Counted from the first letter of the stretch, positions 7,953 to 17,106 are shown. The stretch is DNA of 45,082 nt from JADGGM01 sp035277485 (GCA_035277485.1 DATEKK010000152.1:1-45082); one strand, 5' to 3'. The notes: generated by a model from the letters alone, not told the origin. A program made the numbers and translations.

Positions 7953-10900
7953 ATGCGAAGTTGCTCGTCAGTGTTCGCCGCCCTTGCCACCCTTGCGTGT
8001 GCCGCGGTGGCGGGGGCACAACAACCCGGCCAAGAGGCCGTGATCACCGGCACGGTCGCCAGCGCGGCAGGCGCACCGTTGCCGTACGCCAGCGTGTTCC
8101 TGAAGGACTTGAGGGTGGGTGTCGTCACGACGACCGACGGCACATACCGGCTCGTGGTCCCCGCGGCACGCGTGAGCGGCAAGACCGACACGCTGACCGT
8201 CCGGCTCATCGGATATCAGCAGAAGAGCGTGGCCATGGCGGTCACCGCCGGCGCCCACGCGCAGAACTTCGTGCTCGAGGCCAATCCGCTCCGGTTAGGC
8301 GAAGTGGTGGTGACCGGCGAGGGCACCTCCACCACGCGCGAGCGCCTCGGCAACGTGATCAACACCGTCGATACGTCGCTCATCGCCAAGTCCAACGAAT
8401 CGAACGTGGTATCGGCGCTGGCCGGCAAAGCGCCCAACGTCGAAGTGAACTCGTCGTCGGGCGATCCGGGCTCGTCGGCGTACATCCGCATCCGCGGACC
8501 CAAGACGATCACCGGAACGGGTCAGCCGTTGTTCGTCGTCGACGGCGTGCCGATCGACAACTCCACGTATTCGACCGAAATGAATCCGCTCGGCGGAACG
8601 ACGGCGCCTAACCGGGCGTCCGACATCAATCCCGCCGACATCGCGTCCGTCGAGATTCTGAAGGGCGCGGCCGCCGCCGCGATCTACGGCGCGCGCGCGG
8701 GACAGGGCGTGGTGCTCATCACCACGAAAAAGGGACACTCCGGTCAAACGCGCTACTCGCTCACGTCCAGTTACTCGTTCGACGACGTGAACCGCAAGAT
8801 TCCGCTGCAACGGACCTGGGGCCACGGCAGCGGGGGTGTGTTCCCATCGTGCGATGCGGCCAATCCGGACGGGCTGCCCGCCGACTCGTTGCTCGACTGC
8901 GGCCCGGCCACCAGCTCGAGCTTCGGACCGACGCTCGCGCCCGGAACGCCGACCTTCAACCACTTCGACGAGCTGTTCGATACCGGGCACGATTGGAACA
9001 GCACGCTCTCGATCTCCGGGGGCAACGATCAGACGCTGTATTTTCTGTCCGCCGGCCGGGACAACGACAAGGGCGACATCGTCGGGCCCAGCGACACGTA
9101 CGACAAAACCACGGTGCGTCTCAACGCATCGCATCGGGTGTTCCAGAACCTGAACGTCGGGATGGACGTGTCGTACGTCAACACGCAGGGAAACTTCCTG
9201 CAGCAGGGGTCGAACGTCGACGGCCTGCTGTTAGGCGCGCTCCGCACGCCGCCCGAGTTCGACAACCACGAGTTTCTCGATCCGACGTCGGGGTTGCAGC
9301 GCTCGTACCGCTTTCCGTTCCCGTCGATCACCTCGGCGTTGGACACGCGCGGCTACGACAACCCGTTCTTCATCATCAACGAAGACCTGGCGCAGAGTCA
9401 GCTCAACCGCACGTTCGGAAACGTGAACGCGTCGTGGGACGCGCTCGACTGGCTCAACTTCAAGGAGACATTCGGCGCCGACTACTACGGCGATGAGCGT
9501 CTCGAGGGATTCCCGCAGACGAGCTCCGGGCAGCCATCGGGGCAAGTGATCCGCGCGGATTTCAAGTCGTTCCAGCTCGACCAGAATCTCACGGCGACGG
9601 CGACCCACACGTTCAACCCGAGCTTATCGGGTTCGTTCACCGTTGGGCAGAACATCAACGCCCGCGACTTCCGCCACATCGCGGTCACCGGCATCACGCT
9701 CGTGGCGCCGCATCCGTTCGACTTGTTGAACACATCCAACTGGACGCCTAACGATTCGGAGTCCACGATCCATAGCGAGTCGTACTTCGGCCAGGTCGAT
9801 CTGAATCTGTGGGACCGCCTGTTCATCTCGGGTGCCGCGCGCAACGACGGCTTCTCCGAGTTCGGCCTGAGCTCGCGCCGGCACTGGTTCCCGAAGGCCA
9901 GCCTGGCGTACAACTTCGTCCAGCAGACCAACACGGGCCTTCTCAACTACGGCAAGTTCCGCTTCGCGTATGGCGTGACCGGCACCGAGCCCGCGGTCTA
10001 CTCCACGAGCCAGTTCTACGCGGCGGGCATCTTCTTCCCCGACGCCGGGTGGGGGAGTGCGCTGCTCGAGAACCAGAACGGCAACGGCGGTCTCGCCCAG
10101 AGCGCGCAGAAGGCCCAACCGAATCTCGGGCCGGAAAAGACAAAGGAATTCGAGACCGGTGTCGACCTCGGCTTGTTCAGCAGTCACGCCGATGCATCGA
10201 TCACGTTGTATCAGGATCGCACGGAGGGCGCGATTTTCCAGGCGCCGCTCGCCGCGTCGACCGGCTTCATCTCGCAAGCGCAGAACGCGGGCACGATCCG
10301 CAACCGCGGCATCGAGACGTCGCTGAACTATCGTCCCATCATGAACAGCGACCTCACGTGGGAAGTCGGGTTGCAGTGGTCGAAGAACGAGAACCGCGTG
10401 CTGAGTCTCAATGGACAGCAGTTCGTGGATCTGTCGGCCGGTGGTGGCGGCGGATTCACGGGCGACGTGCCGACCGCATGGCTCGGCTCGAGCGTCGGCG
10501 TGATTCGCGGCAACGACTTCGCACGCTGCGGACGCGGGCTCAGCATCAACGGCGAAAACATCGATGCCTTGTGCGGCAGTGCGCCGAAGGGCGCGCTCTT
10601 CATCGACACCGATGGATTCCCCGTTGTCGATCCGACGACGCGCATCGTCGCCGACGGCAATCCTGATTGGTTAGGCAGCCTCAGGACATCGGTCACGTAT
10701 CACAAGTTCACGGTGTCCGGCCTGCTCGATGTCAAGCACGGCGGACAGATCTGGGATGGGACGCGCGGCGCGCTCATCAACTTCGGCACGCACATCGACA
10801 CCGATGTACGCGGCCAGAGCCTGGTGTTTGGCAAGAGCTTCATGCCGGGTCCGGTCGCAGGACCCGGAGCCGGTACGTCTGTCGTGATCGACCAATCGTG

Positions 10901-11201
10901 GTTCCAGGGCAACGGGAGTGGATTCGGACCGGTGTCGACGCAGTTCGTCGAACCAGGAGGGTACACCAAGCTTCGTGAAGTCTCGGTCGCGTATTCGCTC
11001 GACCAACCGTGGGTCAAGTCGTGGGGCTTCAGCTCCGTCGATCTGCGTGTGTCGGGACGGAATCTCTACACCTGGACGAAGTATCGCGGGATCGATCCCG
11101 AGGCCAACCTCGCCGGTGCCGCCGTGCTGATTCAGGGCGTGGACTACTTCAACAACCCGCAGACACGGTCGTTCGTGGTCTCGCTGGGCTTGAACCGCTG
11201 A
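7953..11201 (+). CDS. SusC/RagA-family TonB-dependent receptor
   Basis: The product has 1082 residues. GGAGG sits six bases before the ATG at 7953; the open frame from 7896 lacks this and would hide the signal peptide (about 1-22, ending GAQ). A carboxypeptidase-regulatory-like beta domain (about 29-108) carries ITGTVASAAGAPLPYASVFL, then LGEVVVTGEG, and a plug with NVVSALAGKAPNVEV, IRIRGPKTITG, PLFVVDGVPIDN and VEILKGAAAAAIYGARAGQGV. The plug pattern and length are those of SusC/RagA porins, which work with a SusD lipoprotein lid to import glycans or peptides. The SusD homologue follows 15 bases after the stop. The barrel ends NPQTRSFVVSLGLNR. The substrate cannot be told: no glycoside hydrolase is linked. 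Confidence 0.93.
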   Translation: MRSCSSVFAALATLACAAVAGAQQPGQEAVITGTVASAAGAPLPYASVFLKDLRVGVVTTTDGTYRLVVPAARVSGKTDTLTVRLIGYQQKSVAMAVTAGAHAQNFVLEANPLRLGEVVVTGEGTSTTRERLGNVINTVDTSLIAKSNESNVVSALAGKAPNVEVNSSSGDPGSSAYIRIRGPKTITGTGQPLFVVDGVPIDNSTYSTEMNPLGGTTAPNRASDINPADIASVEILKGAAAAAIYGARAGQGVVLITTKKGHSGQTRYSLTSSYSFDDVNRKIPLQRTWGHGSGGVFPSCDAANPDGLPADSLLDCGPATSSSFGPTLAPGTPTFNHFDELFDTGHDWNSTLSISGGNDQTLYFLSAGRDNDKGDIVGPSDTYDKTTVRLNASHRVFQNLNVGMDVSYVNTQGNFLQQGSNVDGLLLGALRTPPEFDNHEFLDPTSGLQRSYRFPFPSITSALDTRGYDNPFFIINEDLAQSQLNRTFGNVNASWDALDWLNFKETFGADYYGDERLEGFPQTSSGQPSGQVIRADFKSFQLDQNLTATATHTFNPSLSGSFTVGQNINARDFRHIAVTGITLVAPHPFDLLNTSNWTPNDSESTIHSESYFGQVDLNLWDRLFISGAARNDGFSEFGLSSRRHWFPKASLAYNFVQQTNTGLLNYGKFRFAYGVTGTEPAVYSTSQFYAAGIFFPDAGWGSALLENQNGNGGLAQSAQKAQPNLGPEKTKEFETGVDLGLFSSHADASITLYQDRTEGAIFQAPLAASTGFISQAQNAGTIRNRGIETSLNYRPIMNSDLTWEVGLQWSKNENRVLSLNGQQFVDLSAGGGGGFTGDVPTAWLGSSVGVIRGNDFARCGRGLSINGENIDALCGSAPKGALFIDTDGFPVVDPTTRIVADGNPDWLGSLRTSVTYHKFTVSGLLDVKHGGQIWDGTRGALINFGTHIDTDVRGQSLVFGKSFMPGPVAGPGAGTSVVIDQSWFQGNGSGFGPVSTQFVEPGGYTKLREVSVAYSLDQPWVKSWGFSSVDLRVSGRNLYTWTKYRGIDPEANLAGAAVLIQGVDYFNNPQTRSFVVSLGLNR

Positions 11202-11216
11202 CCCGAGACGAGAGCG

Positions 11217-12557
11217 ATGACCATGCAAAAAAACTTGAGGCTCGCATTGAGCGCAGCGGTGTGCACCGCCATGTGCGCGGGGTGCAGCAACTGGCTGAGC
11301 GGACCGCAGCTCACGCAAAATCCGAACGCCCCGTCGGCGGCGGGACGCGATCAACTGCTCACGGGCGTTGGCGCGGGACAAACCGTTTTCCTGACCGGCG
11401 ATCTGGCGCGCGTGTTCAGCACCTGGATGCAGCAGATGGCGGGCACGGACCGCCAATTCATTCCCATCAGTTTGTACCAGTACACGGAGGACAATTTCTC
11501 GCCGGACTGGATCGAGGTCTACGACGCGGGCGGTCTCATCGACGAGCGCGCGATGGAGAAGGACGCGCTCTCGGCGGGCGACAGCGCATATGCAGGCGTC
11601 GGCATGGTGTGGGAAGCCATGACGATGGGCACAGCGGCCGACATCTGGGGTGACATTCCCTACTCACAGGCCGTCGGCAACACGCTGCAGCCAGCGTTAG
11701 ACCCGCAGCAGCAAGTGTTCGCCGAAGTGCAGGCGAAGTTGGACACGGCGTTGGTGTATCTCGCGTGCAAGTCGGCGTCGTGCTCGGGACCATCGCCGAC
11801 CGTCGATCTCTGGTACGGGGACTCGCTCTCCAACTGGATCGAGCTCGCGCACACGCTCAAGGCGCGGTTCTATCTGCACACGGCGACACGGGATCCGAGT
11901 GCCTATGGGTTGGCGTTGGCGCAAGCGGATTCGGGAATTTCGACACCAGCGCACGATCTGCTGTCGTTTCAGAGCATGAACCCGAACGAATGGAACCTGT
12001 GGTATCAGTTCATGGTGATCGACCGGTCCGGCTACATCTCGGCCGGACAGTTCCTGGTGAATCTGATGATGAGCACCAACGATCCGCGGCTTCCCATGTA
12101 CTTCTCATCGCCGTTTGTGGGAGCGCCGGTGGGCGGCGGGGCGGGAACGTTCTCGACGCTCAGTGCAACGCGGCTCGATCCGGCGTTCCGTCAACCGATG
12201 GTGACGTTCGCGGAAAATGAGCTGATCATCGCCGAAGCGGCGTTGCAGACCGGGCAGCAGAGCATCGCGGATGCCGCGTTCAACGCCGAGCGCGCCGCGC
12301 AGGGTGTGCCGGGCAAGTCGGGTGTGACGTTGCAGGACATCATCACGGAGAAGTACATCGCGCTGTTCCAGCAGATCGAACCGTGGAACGATTACAAGCG
12401 GACGTGCATCCCCGCGTTGACGCCCGCGCAGCCGAGTGGAATACCCGGCCGGTTGTTGTATCCATCGTCGGCGGAACGGAACGCGAACAAGAACGTGCCG
12501 CCGCCGGATCAGCAGCCGGCGCGCAACTGGGATCAGCCCAATGCGTGTCCGGGTTAG
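11217..12557 (+). CDS. SusD/RagB-family substrate-binding lipoprotein
   Basis: A 446-residue outer-membrane lipoprotein. The signal peptide ends in the lipobox MCAGC (Cys at about residue 23). The body is the helical TPR-like SusD fold: WLSGPQLTQNPNAPSAA near the start, then YDAGGLIDERAMEK, MVWEAMTMGTAADIWGDIPYSQA (the strongly conserved D-x-(Y/W)GD(I/V)PY region) and TFAENELIIAEAALQTG. It forms the hinged lid of the preceding SusC channel and captures substrate. It is co-transcribed with SusC, 15 bases apart. The stop codon TAG (12555-12557) lies inside a GTTAGGC copy. Hairpins and a G-run follow the gene. SusC/D systems are best known in Bacteroidetes but also occur in Gemmatimonadota. Confidence 0.92.
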   Translation: MTMQKNLRLALSAAVCTAMCAGCSNWLSGPQLTQNPNAPSAAGRDQLLTGVGAGQTVFLTGDLARVFSTWMQQMAGTDRQFIPISLYQYTEDNFSPDWIEVYDAGGLIDERAMEKDALSAGDSAYAGVGMVWEAMTMGTAADIWGDIPYSQAVGNTLQPALDPQQQVFAEVQAKLDTALVYLACKSASCSGPSPTVDLWYGDSLSNWIELAHTLKARFYLHTATRDPSAYGLALAQADSGISTPAHDLLSFQSMNPNEWNLWYQFMVIDRSGYISAGQFLVNLMMSTNDPRLPMYFSSPFVGAPVGGGAGTFSTLSATRLDPAFRQPMVTFAENELIIAEAALQTGQQSIADAAFNAERAAQGVPGKSGVTLQDIITEKYIALFQQIEPWNDYKRTCIPALTPAQPSGIPGRLLYPSSAERNANKNVPPPDQQPARNWDQPNACPG

Positions 12558-12581
12558 GCATGAGACGAGGCTGAGGGAAGC

Positions 12582-12598
12582 GCTTCGCTGAGCGAAGC
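12582..12598. terminator. Hairpin downstream of susD homologue
   Basis: GCTTCGCT, G, AGCGAAGC is a perfect 8-bp palindrome 25 bases past the susD stop, inside a GAGGGAAGCG-type repeat (12571-12620). It is likely part of the transcript end. No U-run follows immediately. Confidence 0.5.
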
Positions 12599-12630
12599 CT
12601 TCGCTGAGGGAAGCGCGACCTTCGGTCGCT

Positions 12631-12655
12631 GGGGGAAGGGGGAAAGGGGAAGGGG
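12631..12655 (+). other. Putative G-quadruplex tract
   Basis: Runs of five, five, four and four G are separated by AA, AAA and AA, followed by five A (12656-12660). This meets the usual criterion for a very stable parallel G-quadruplex in the RNA-like plus strand. It lies about 75 bases past the susD stop, between a palindrome and a second hairpin. Confidence 0.7.
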
Positions 12656-12753
12656 AAAAAGACAATCGCCGGTTCCGGTGGTGTGAGCGCACGTTAGGCG
12701 GGCAACTCCTTGGTCCGGTGCGCTCATCCTTCCAAACCCCGGGCCGGACGGCG

Positions 12754-12792
12754 CAGAGGGAAGTGCTTCGCAGTGTGAAGCGCTTCCCTCTG
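12754..12792. terminator. Bidirectional terminator-like hairpin between convergent genes
   Basis: CAGAGGGAAGTGCTTC (12754-12769) pairs with GAAGCGCTTCCCTCTG (12777-12792), 16 bp with one mismatch and a seven-base loop. It stands 12 bases from the stop of the minus-strand permease gene and 200 bases past the susD homologue, so it could end both transcripts. It belongs to the GCTTCCCTC intergenic repeat family. Confidence 0.65.
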
Positions 12793-12803
12793 TGTCGTTT
12801 CGC

Positions 12804-15245
12804 TCATTCGTTGCGCAGCGCCACCACCGGATCGACGCGTGTCGCGCGGCGCGCGGGCGCATAGCACGCGGCGACTGCGACCACAATCAATAAGAGTGCG
12901 ACAGCCGCGAACGTGAGCGGATCGTGCGCGCTGACGCCGAACAGCTGGTGCGCCATGAGGCGCGTGACGGCAAGCGACGCAAGGATGCCGGCGAGGGCGC
13001 CCGCCAGCGCCATGCGCGCACCGTCGCCCACCACCAGACGCATCACATCGGACCGCTGCGCGCCGAGCGCCATGCGCACGCCGATTTCGTTGGTGCGCTG
13101 GCCGACCAGGTACGAGATCACGCCGTAAATACCCACGCACGCGAGCACGAGTGCTAACGCAGCGAACACGCCGAGCAGCACCATGAGAAAGCGGCGCGCG
13201 GCGAGCGAGTTGGCGAGCACGTCGCGCATGGTGGACGCGTTGTAGATCACGTCGCGCGGATCCAGCTGCGCCACCGCCTGGCGCACGGGACCCATCACCG
13301 CGGCGGGGTCGCCCGAGGTGCGCAACACGACGGCCACACCCGTCGCCGCCAGGCGCATGATCTTGTCGGGCAGCTGCATGAACGGGAAATAAAATTGCGC
13401 TTCGATGGCCGACGCGGCATCGGCATCGAGCCCCCATTGCCTAACGTGAGCGACCACACCCACGACTTGGGCCTCGACGCCGAACGTGGCCAGGTGCACG
13501 CGCTTGCCGATCGGATCCTCGTTCGGGAAATACGTTCGGGCGAACACGTCGTCGATGACGATCACCGTCGGCGCGCGCTCGTCGTCCTCGGGCGTGATGA
13601 AGCGGCCGCGCTCGAGCCTCACGCCCATCGCGCGTTGGAACCCATCCTCGGCCAGGTAGAACAAGGCCTGGGGCATGTCGTTGAGATTGGGCGGCTTGGG
13701 CCGGCCTTCGATCCAGAACGCTTCGGTCGAGTTGTGGACCATGGGGCGCGAGCCGAGCGTCGCCGACACGGCGTCGACGCCGGGGAGCGTGAGCATCTTC
13801 GCGTCGAACTCACGGAGACGTGCGCGCGTGTCGGCCGATTCCGTGGAATACGATGCGGGCAGCGACAGGCTGAACGTGACCGCATGGCTGGGGTCGAAGC
13901 CCGGATCGACGCGCCACAACGCCGCGATGCTCCGCAGCATCAGGCCGGCGCCGACGAGCATCACGAGCGCCATCGACACTTGCGCCGCGACGAACACGCG
14001 TTGCAAGCGATGCCGCGCACGGCTCGATCCGCGGCCGCCTTCCTTGAGCACGTCCTGCAGGTTGATGCGAGAGGCCTTGAGCGCCGGCGCGAGTCCGAAC
14101 AGGATGCCGGCGAGGAGGGAGACGCCGAGCGTGAAGATGAGCACGCGGGCGTCGAGGCCTACCTCTCGCGTGCGCGGGAGTGCGGCAGGGAGTGCACCCA
14201 ACACCGCGCGCATGCTCCACGCCCCGAACACCAGACCGAGCGCGCCGCCGGCGCCGGCGAGCAGGATGCTTTCGGTGAGCAGCTGGCGCACGACGTGCCG
14301 GTGGCTCGCGCCTAACGAGACGCGGATGGCGAACTCGCGCGAGCGCGCGGTGGAACGCGCGAGCAGCAGGTTGGCGACGTTCGCGCACGCGATGAGCAGC
14401 AGGAACCCGACCGCGCCTAACAGAACGAGGAGCACGGGCTGGACGCTGCCCACCTGGTCGTCCTGGAGCGAGACGAGTGCGGCGCCGACACCTTTGTCGG
14501 CTTCGGGATATTCGTCGGCCAGGTGGCGGGCCACGCCTTCCATGTCGGCGGTCGCCTGCGCGAGCGTGACGCCCGGCGCGAGGCGGCCGACCATGCCCGA
14601 GCTGAAGACCGCTTGTCGGTCGTGAAAGGTCGGGTCGTTCCACTGGCCGATGGGTGTGTAGACGTCGCGATCGTGGCCGTAGAACGTGAAGTCGGGCGGC
14701 ATGACGCCGACGACGGTGTAGGCCGTGCCGTTGAGGTCGATGGTCGAGCCGATGACGTTTGGCGACGCCCCGAAGCGGCGCTTCCAGAATCCGCCGCCTA
14801 ACACGACGACCGGCGCCGCGCCGACGACGTCCTCCTCGCTGCGGAACCCTCGTCCTACCATCGGGCCCACGCCTAACGTGTGGAAGAAATCGGCCGAGAT
14901 CATGTAGCCCGAGACGCGCTCGGCTTCGCCCGCGCCGGTGAAGTTATAGTCCTCGTTGTGATAGAGCGCGAGCGACGAGAGGGTGCGCGTGTTGCGCTGC
15001 CAGTCGAGGAAATTCGGATACGAGATGGCCGAGTGGTCGAAGCCCGTCGTCTTGCCGTAGACGGCGACCAGGCGATCGGGCGATGGGTACGGCAGCGGGT
15101 TGAGGAGGACGCCGTTCACCACCGAGAAGAGCGCGGTGTTGGCGCCGATGCCGAGCGCGAGCGTTAGGACGGCGATGACGGCGAACCCGGGAGAGCGGCG
15201 GAGGGTCCGGATCGTGTAGCGCAGATCTTGAAGCAGTGTGCTCAT
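12804..15245 (-). CDS. ADOP-family ABC transporter permease (MacB/FtsX-like)
   Basis: An 813-residue inner-membrane protein. MSTLLQDLRYTIRTLRRSPG then FAVIAVLTLALGIGANTALFSVV is the signature N-terminus of the acidobacterial/gemmatimonad duplicated permeases (ADOP). Two MacB-PCD plus FtsX halves follow. The first periplasmic region (about 55-245) contains VVVLGGGFWKRRFG and IDLNGTAYTVVGVMPP. An FtsX core comes next (about 265-400, LLLIACANVANLLLARSTARSREFAIRVSLGAS). The second half has a periplasmic region (about 440-690) and a final core (LACVGIYGVISYLVGQRTNEIGVRMALGAQ). It ends in DPVVALRNE, as these proteins typically do. No ATPase gene is adjacent, so it must use one encoded elsewhere. 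The substrate is unknown; family members export small molecules or lipoprotein-linked cargo. Confidence 0.9.
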   Translation of the reverse strand: MSTLLQDLRYTIRTLRRSPGFAVIAVLTLALGIGANTALFSVVNGVLLNPLPYPSPDRLVAVYGKTTGFDHSAISYPNFLDWQRNTRTLSSLALYHNEDYNFTGAGEAERVSGYMISADFFHTLGVGPMVGRGFRSEEDVVGAAPVVVLGGGFWKRRFGASPNVIGSTIDLNGTAYTVVGVMPPDFTFYGHDRDVYTPIGQWNDPTFHDRQAVFSSGMVGRLAPGVTLAQATADMEGVARHLADEYPEADKGVGAALVSLQDDQVGSVQPVLLVLLGAVGFLLLIACANVANLLLARSTARSREFAIRVSLGASHRHVVRQLLTESILLAGAGGALGLVFGAWSMRAVLGALPAALPRTREVGLDARVLIFTLGVSLLAGILFGLAPALKASRINLQDVLKEGGRGSSRARHRLQRVFVAAQVSMALVMLVGAGLMLRSIAALWRVDPGFDPSHAVTFSLSLPASYSTESADTRARLREFDAKMLTLPGVDAVSATLGSRPMVHNSTEAFWIEGRPKPPNLNDMPQALFYLAEDGFQRAMGVRLERGRFITPEDDERAPTVIVIDDVFARTYFPNEDPIGKRVHLATFGVEAQVVGVVAHVRQWGLDADAASAIEAQFYFPFMQLPDKIMRLAATGVAVVLRTSGDPAAVMGPVRQAVAQLDPRDVIYNASTMRDVLANSLAARRFLMVLLGVFAALALVLACVGIYGVISYLVGQRTNEIGVRMALGAQRSDVMRLVVGDGARMALAGALAGILASLAVTRLMAHQLFGVSAHDPLTFAAVALLLIVVAVAACYAPARRATRVDPVVALRNE

Positions 15246-15327
15246 GTTCGGTGTGGTGATATCGATTGGCTGCTGCTGCGAGCGGGGTAATCATGATGAT
15301 CGGCGTAGCCGCTCCGCGTTTCAAGCA

Positions 15328-16818
15328 CTACGGCATCCGCAGGCGCAGATCCGGCCGGGCATCGTCGAACGCGCTCGTCGCGCGCAACACCGACACGGCC
15401 CTATCATAATCGGAGAAATCAATCGCAGCGGTATAACGCTGGGCAAAATCCAACGTCTGCAAAAAGGGCTGCGGATGGTCCTGGCGCGTTAGCACGCGGA
15501 GCCCGGCCACGTAGTCGTCGCGGTAGACCGTCGGTATGAGGATGCGGCGCTGCCCGCCGGCAATGAGCTCGGCGTTCATGAATGCGCGCGCCACCCGGCC
15601 ATTCCCATCGTCGAACGGGTGGATCTCAGTCAGCAGAAACATGATGGCTGCAGACCGTTGGAACGGCTCAGCCAAGCCGCGAACAATGCCAAAGCCTTGG
15701 CGTAGCGTACCACGCACCAGCTCCGGTGCGACGAAGCTCGTCTGCCCCGCAACGTTTGCCACCTCTTTGAACATCCCTGGCCGTTTGTCGGGGCGCGCGA
15801 CCATGATCTGTCGGTGCGCGTCTCGCACGGCCACTTCAAAGTCGTCGTAGTCTCGGAAGTTCATCACGCTGCGACTCATCGCCGTGCGGTTTCCGACGAG
15901 ACTGAAGGTGCCTAACACGTCGTGCGCATCTTCGGGACGCGCGGCCGGGATCTTCCCGTCGAATACGATCTCGCGTGCCTCTTGGACCTCGAAGCGTGTG
16001 CCTTCGATGAAGTTGGAGAAATAGGCGTCGAAGAAGCTGATGTTCGAGAATTCCGCATCGGTGGGCAGTACGTCGGGACGACTGATCACGGGCCACGACG
16101 CGAGCGCCGTGTGAAGCGTTAGGAGTCGATCGAGCCGATCGACGTCGTAGGGTGCACCGGCCACTCGCGCCAGAGCGGCGGGTGCGCTCAGATGTCCTCT
16201 GCGGCTTCCAAGCAGCGTTCCGATGATCGATGTGAGCACCTCGAGCTCGCGCGAGGCATCCAGGTCTGGTGCGAGTGCGCGGGCCGCGTCGCGGATGCGA
16301 TTGAGCCTCGCCTCGCCGCCTGATTGGAGCTCGCCTTCGAGGATTTCTTCAATCCGTGCGCGGGCCAACCCGCGCGCGACCGTCGAGCGCTCGCGCGATG
16401 GCTTGAGGGATTCGAGGAGCGCGCGCGGTTGGGATGCGATGAACAGGTGCTCCATGAACGGCATGTCGTTCGCCAGCGGACCTGGGCCCTTGAAGATCCG
16501 AAGCTGGAGGCCAGGCAGGTCGATTCGGTGGCGCCCTCGACCCGAGAGAAAGATCGCGCCGGCCGACGACGGCACCATCTCGATTGCCGTGCGGAAGCCA
16601 ATCACGGATCCGGGGGCGAGGAGGGCAACCACACGCCAGCGGTTGCGTCGAATAATTTCCTCGGGCGAAGACATCAGGTCCGTGGTGTAGAGTCGAGGAC
16701 CGATTTTCCGCGCGGTGCCGTCGCGCACGGCACGGCCGACCGCTCTAGTCGTTGCCGACGTGCTGACGAAGATTTCGGCCCTAAGAGTTGGCTGCCTACC
16801 AGCGCGCTTTTCGTGCAT
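15328..16818 (-). CDS. Fic-domain protein with N-terminal AbiEi-like domain
   Basis: The product has 496 residues. The C-terminal Fic domain carries the complete motif HPFDDGNGRVAR (His400 to Arg411), the catalytic signature for transfer of AMP from ATP to a protein hydroxyl. An inhibitory-type motif SNFIEG (268-273, S/T-x-x-x-E-G/N) lies in front, so it is a self-inhibited class II Fic enzyme. Residues about 20-185 resemble AbiEi-type antitoxins: a winged-helix part (TTRAVGRAVRDGTARKIGPR), then SVIGFRTAIE, a beta part with DLPGLQLRIF, and PRALLESLKPSR. Such domains bind DNA and repress their own operon. Toxin-like and antitoxin-like parts are therefore in one chain. GAGGA precedes the ATG; the promoter is AT-rich. 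No partner gene is adjacent. Confidence 0.85.
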   Translation of the reverse strand: MHEKRAGRQPTLRAEIFVSTSATTRAVGRAVRDGTARKIGPRLYTTDLMSSPEEIIRRNRWRVVALLAPGSVIGFRTAIEMVPSSAGAIFLSGRGRHRIDLPGLQLRIFKGPGPLANDMPFMEHLFIASQPRALLESLKPSRERSTVARGLARARIEEILEGELQSGGEARLNRIRDAARALAPDLDASRELEVLTSIIGTLLGSRRGHLSAPAALARVAGAPYDVDRLDRLLTLHTALASWPVISRPDVLPTDAEFSNISFFDAYFSNFIEGTRFEVQEAREIVFDGKIPAARPEDAHDVLGTFSLVGNRTAMSRSVMNFRDYDDFEVAVRDAHRQIMVARPDKRPGMFKEVANVAGQTSFVAPELVRGTLRQGFGIVRGLAEPFQRSAAIMFLLTEIHPFDDGNGRVARAFMNAELIAGGQRRILIPTVYRDDYVAGLRVLTRQDHPQPFLQTLDFAQRYTAAIDFSDYDRAVSVLRATSAFDDARPDLRLRMP

Positions 16819-17106
16819 TAATTTCCTCGAAAATGCCGTTATCTACATTTTTAATGACGTAATATAGCCACTCATTCACTTTCAATGCAATAACTGCGAA
16901 CCTCGATGCTGTCTGGCGCTTGGGAAGGGAGACAGATTCTCTGAAATAAGGCTGTGTCATTGGGCATTTAAGGTGCAATAACGGCGCAACATCGCCATTT
17001 CTTCTGCATTGAATGCAGGCAAGAAGCTCAGGAGAGAGGACGAGCGGAGAGCGGACGCTAGGTAATCGGCGTCCAAGCCAACGTGTCACGCACACCGGAG
17101 TCGACG
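16819..17106. other. AT-rich intergenic region upstream of the Fic gene
   Basis: These 288 bases are clearly richer in A+T than the surroundings, especially 16819-16900. They hold the Fic promoter (16861-16890, minus strand), a perfect palindrome CTGCATT-G-AATGCAG (17003-17017) and GGAG (17097-17100) for the downstream hydrolase. A minus-strand open frame here overlaps the Fic start and shows no family features, so I do not call it a gene. Confidence 0.55.
16861..16890 (-). promoter_or_regulatory. Predicted promoter of the AbiEi-Fic gene
   Basis: On the minus strand TTGCAT (16890-16885), an 18-base spacer and TATATT (16866-16861) match sigma-70 elements. The leader would be about 35 bases, ending with GAGGA a few bases before ATG 16818. 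A palindrome at 17003-17017 is too far upstream to be a classic operator. Confidence 0.5.

Noticed and set aside
7316..8611. 431-residue plus-strand frame across the receptor spacer
   Set aside because: It overlaps the ends of two TonB receptors in another frame and is Arg-rich; codon pattern supports the receptors.
13395..14315. Plus-strand open frame opposite the ADOP permease
   Set aside because: Composition rich in Arg, Glu and His, no start signal, and it lies entirely within a recognised family on the other strand.
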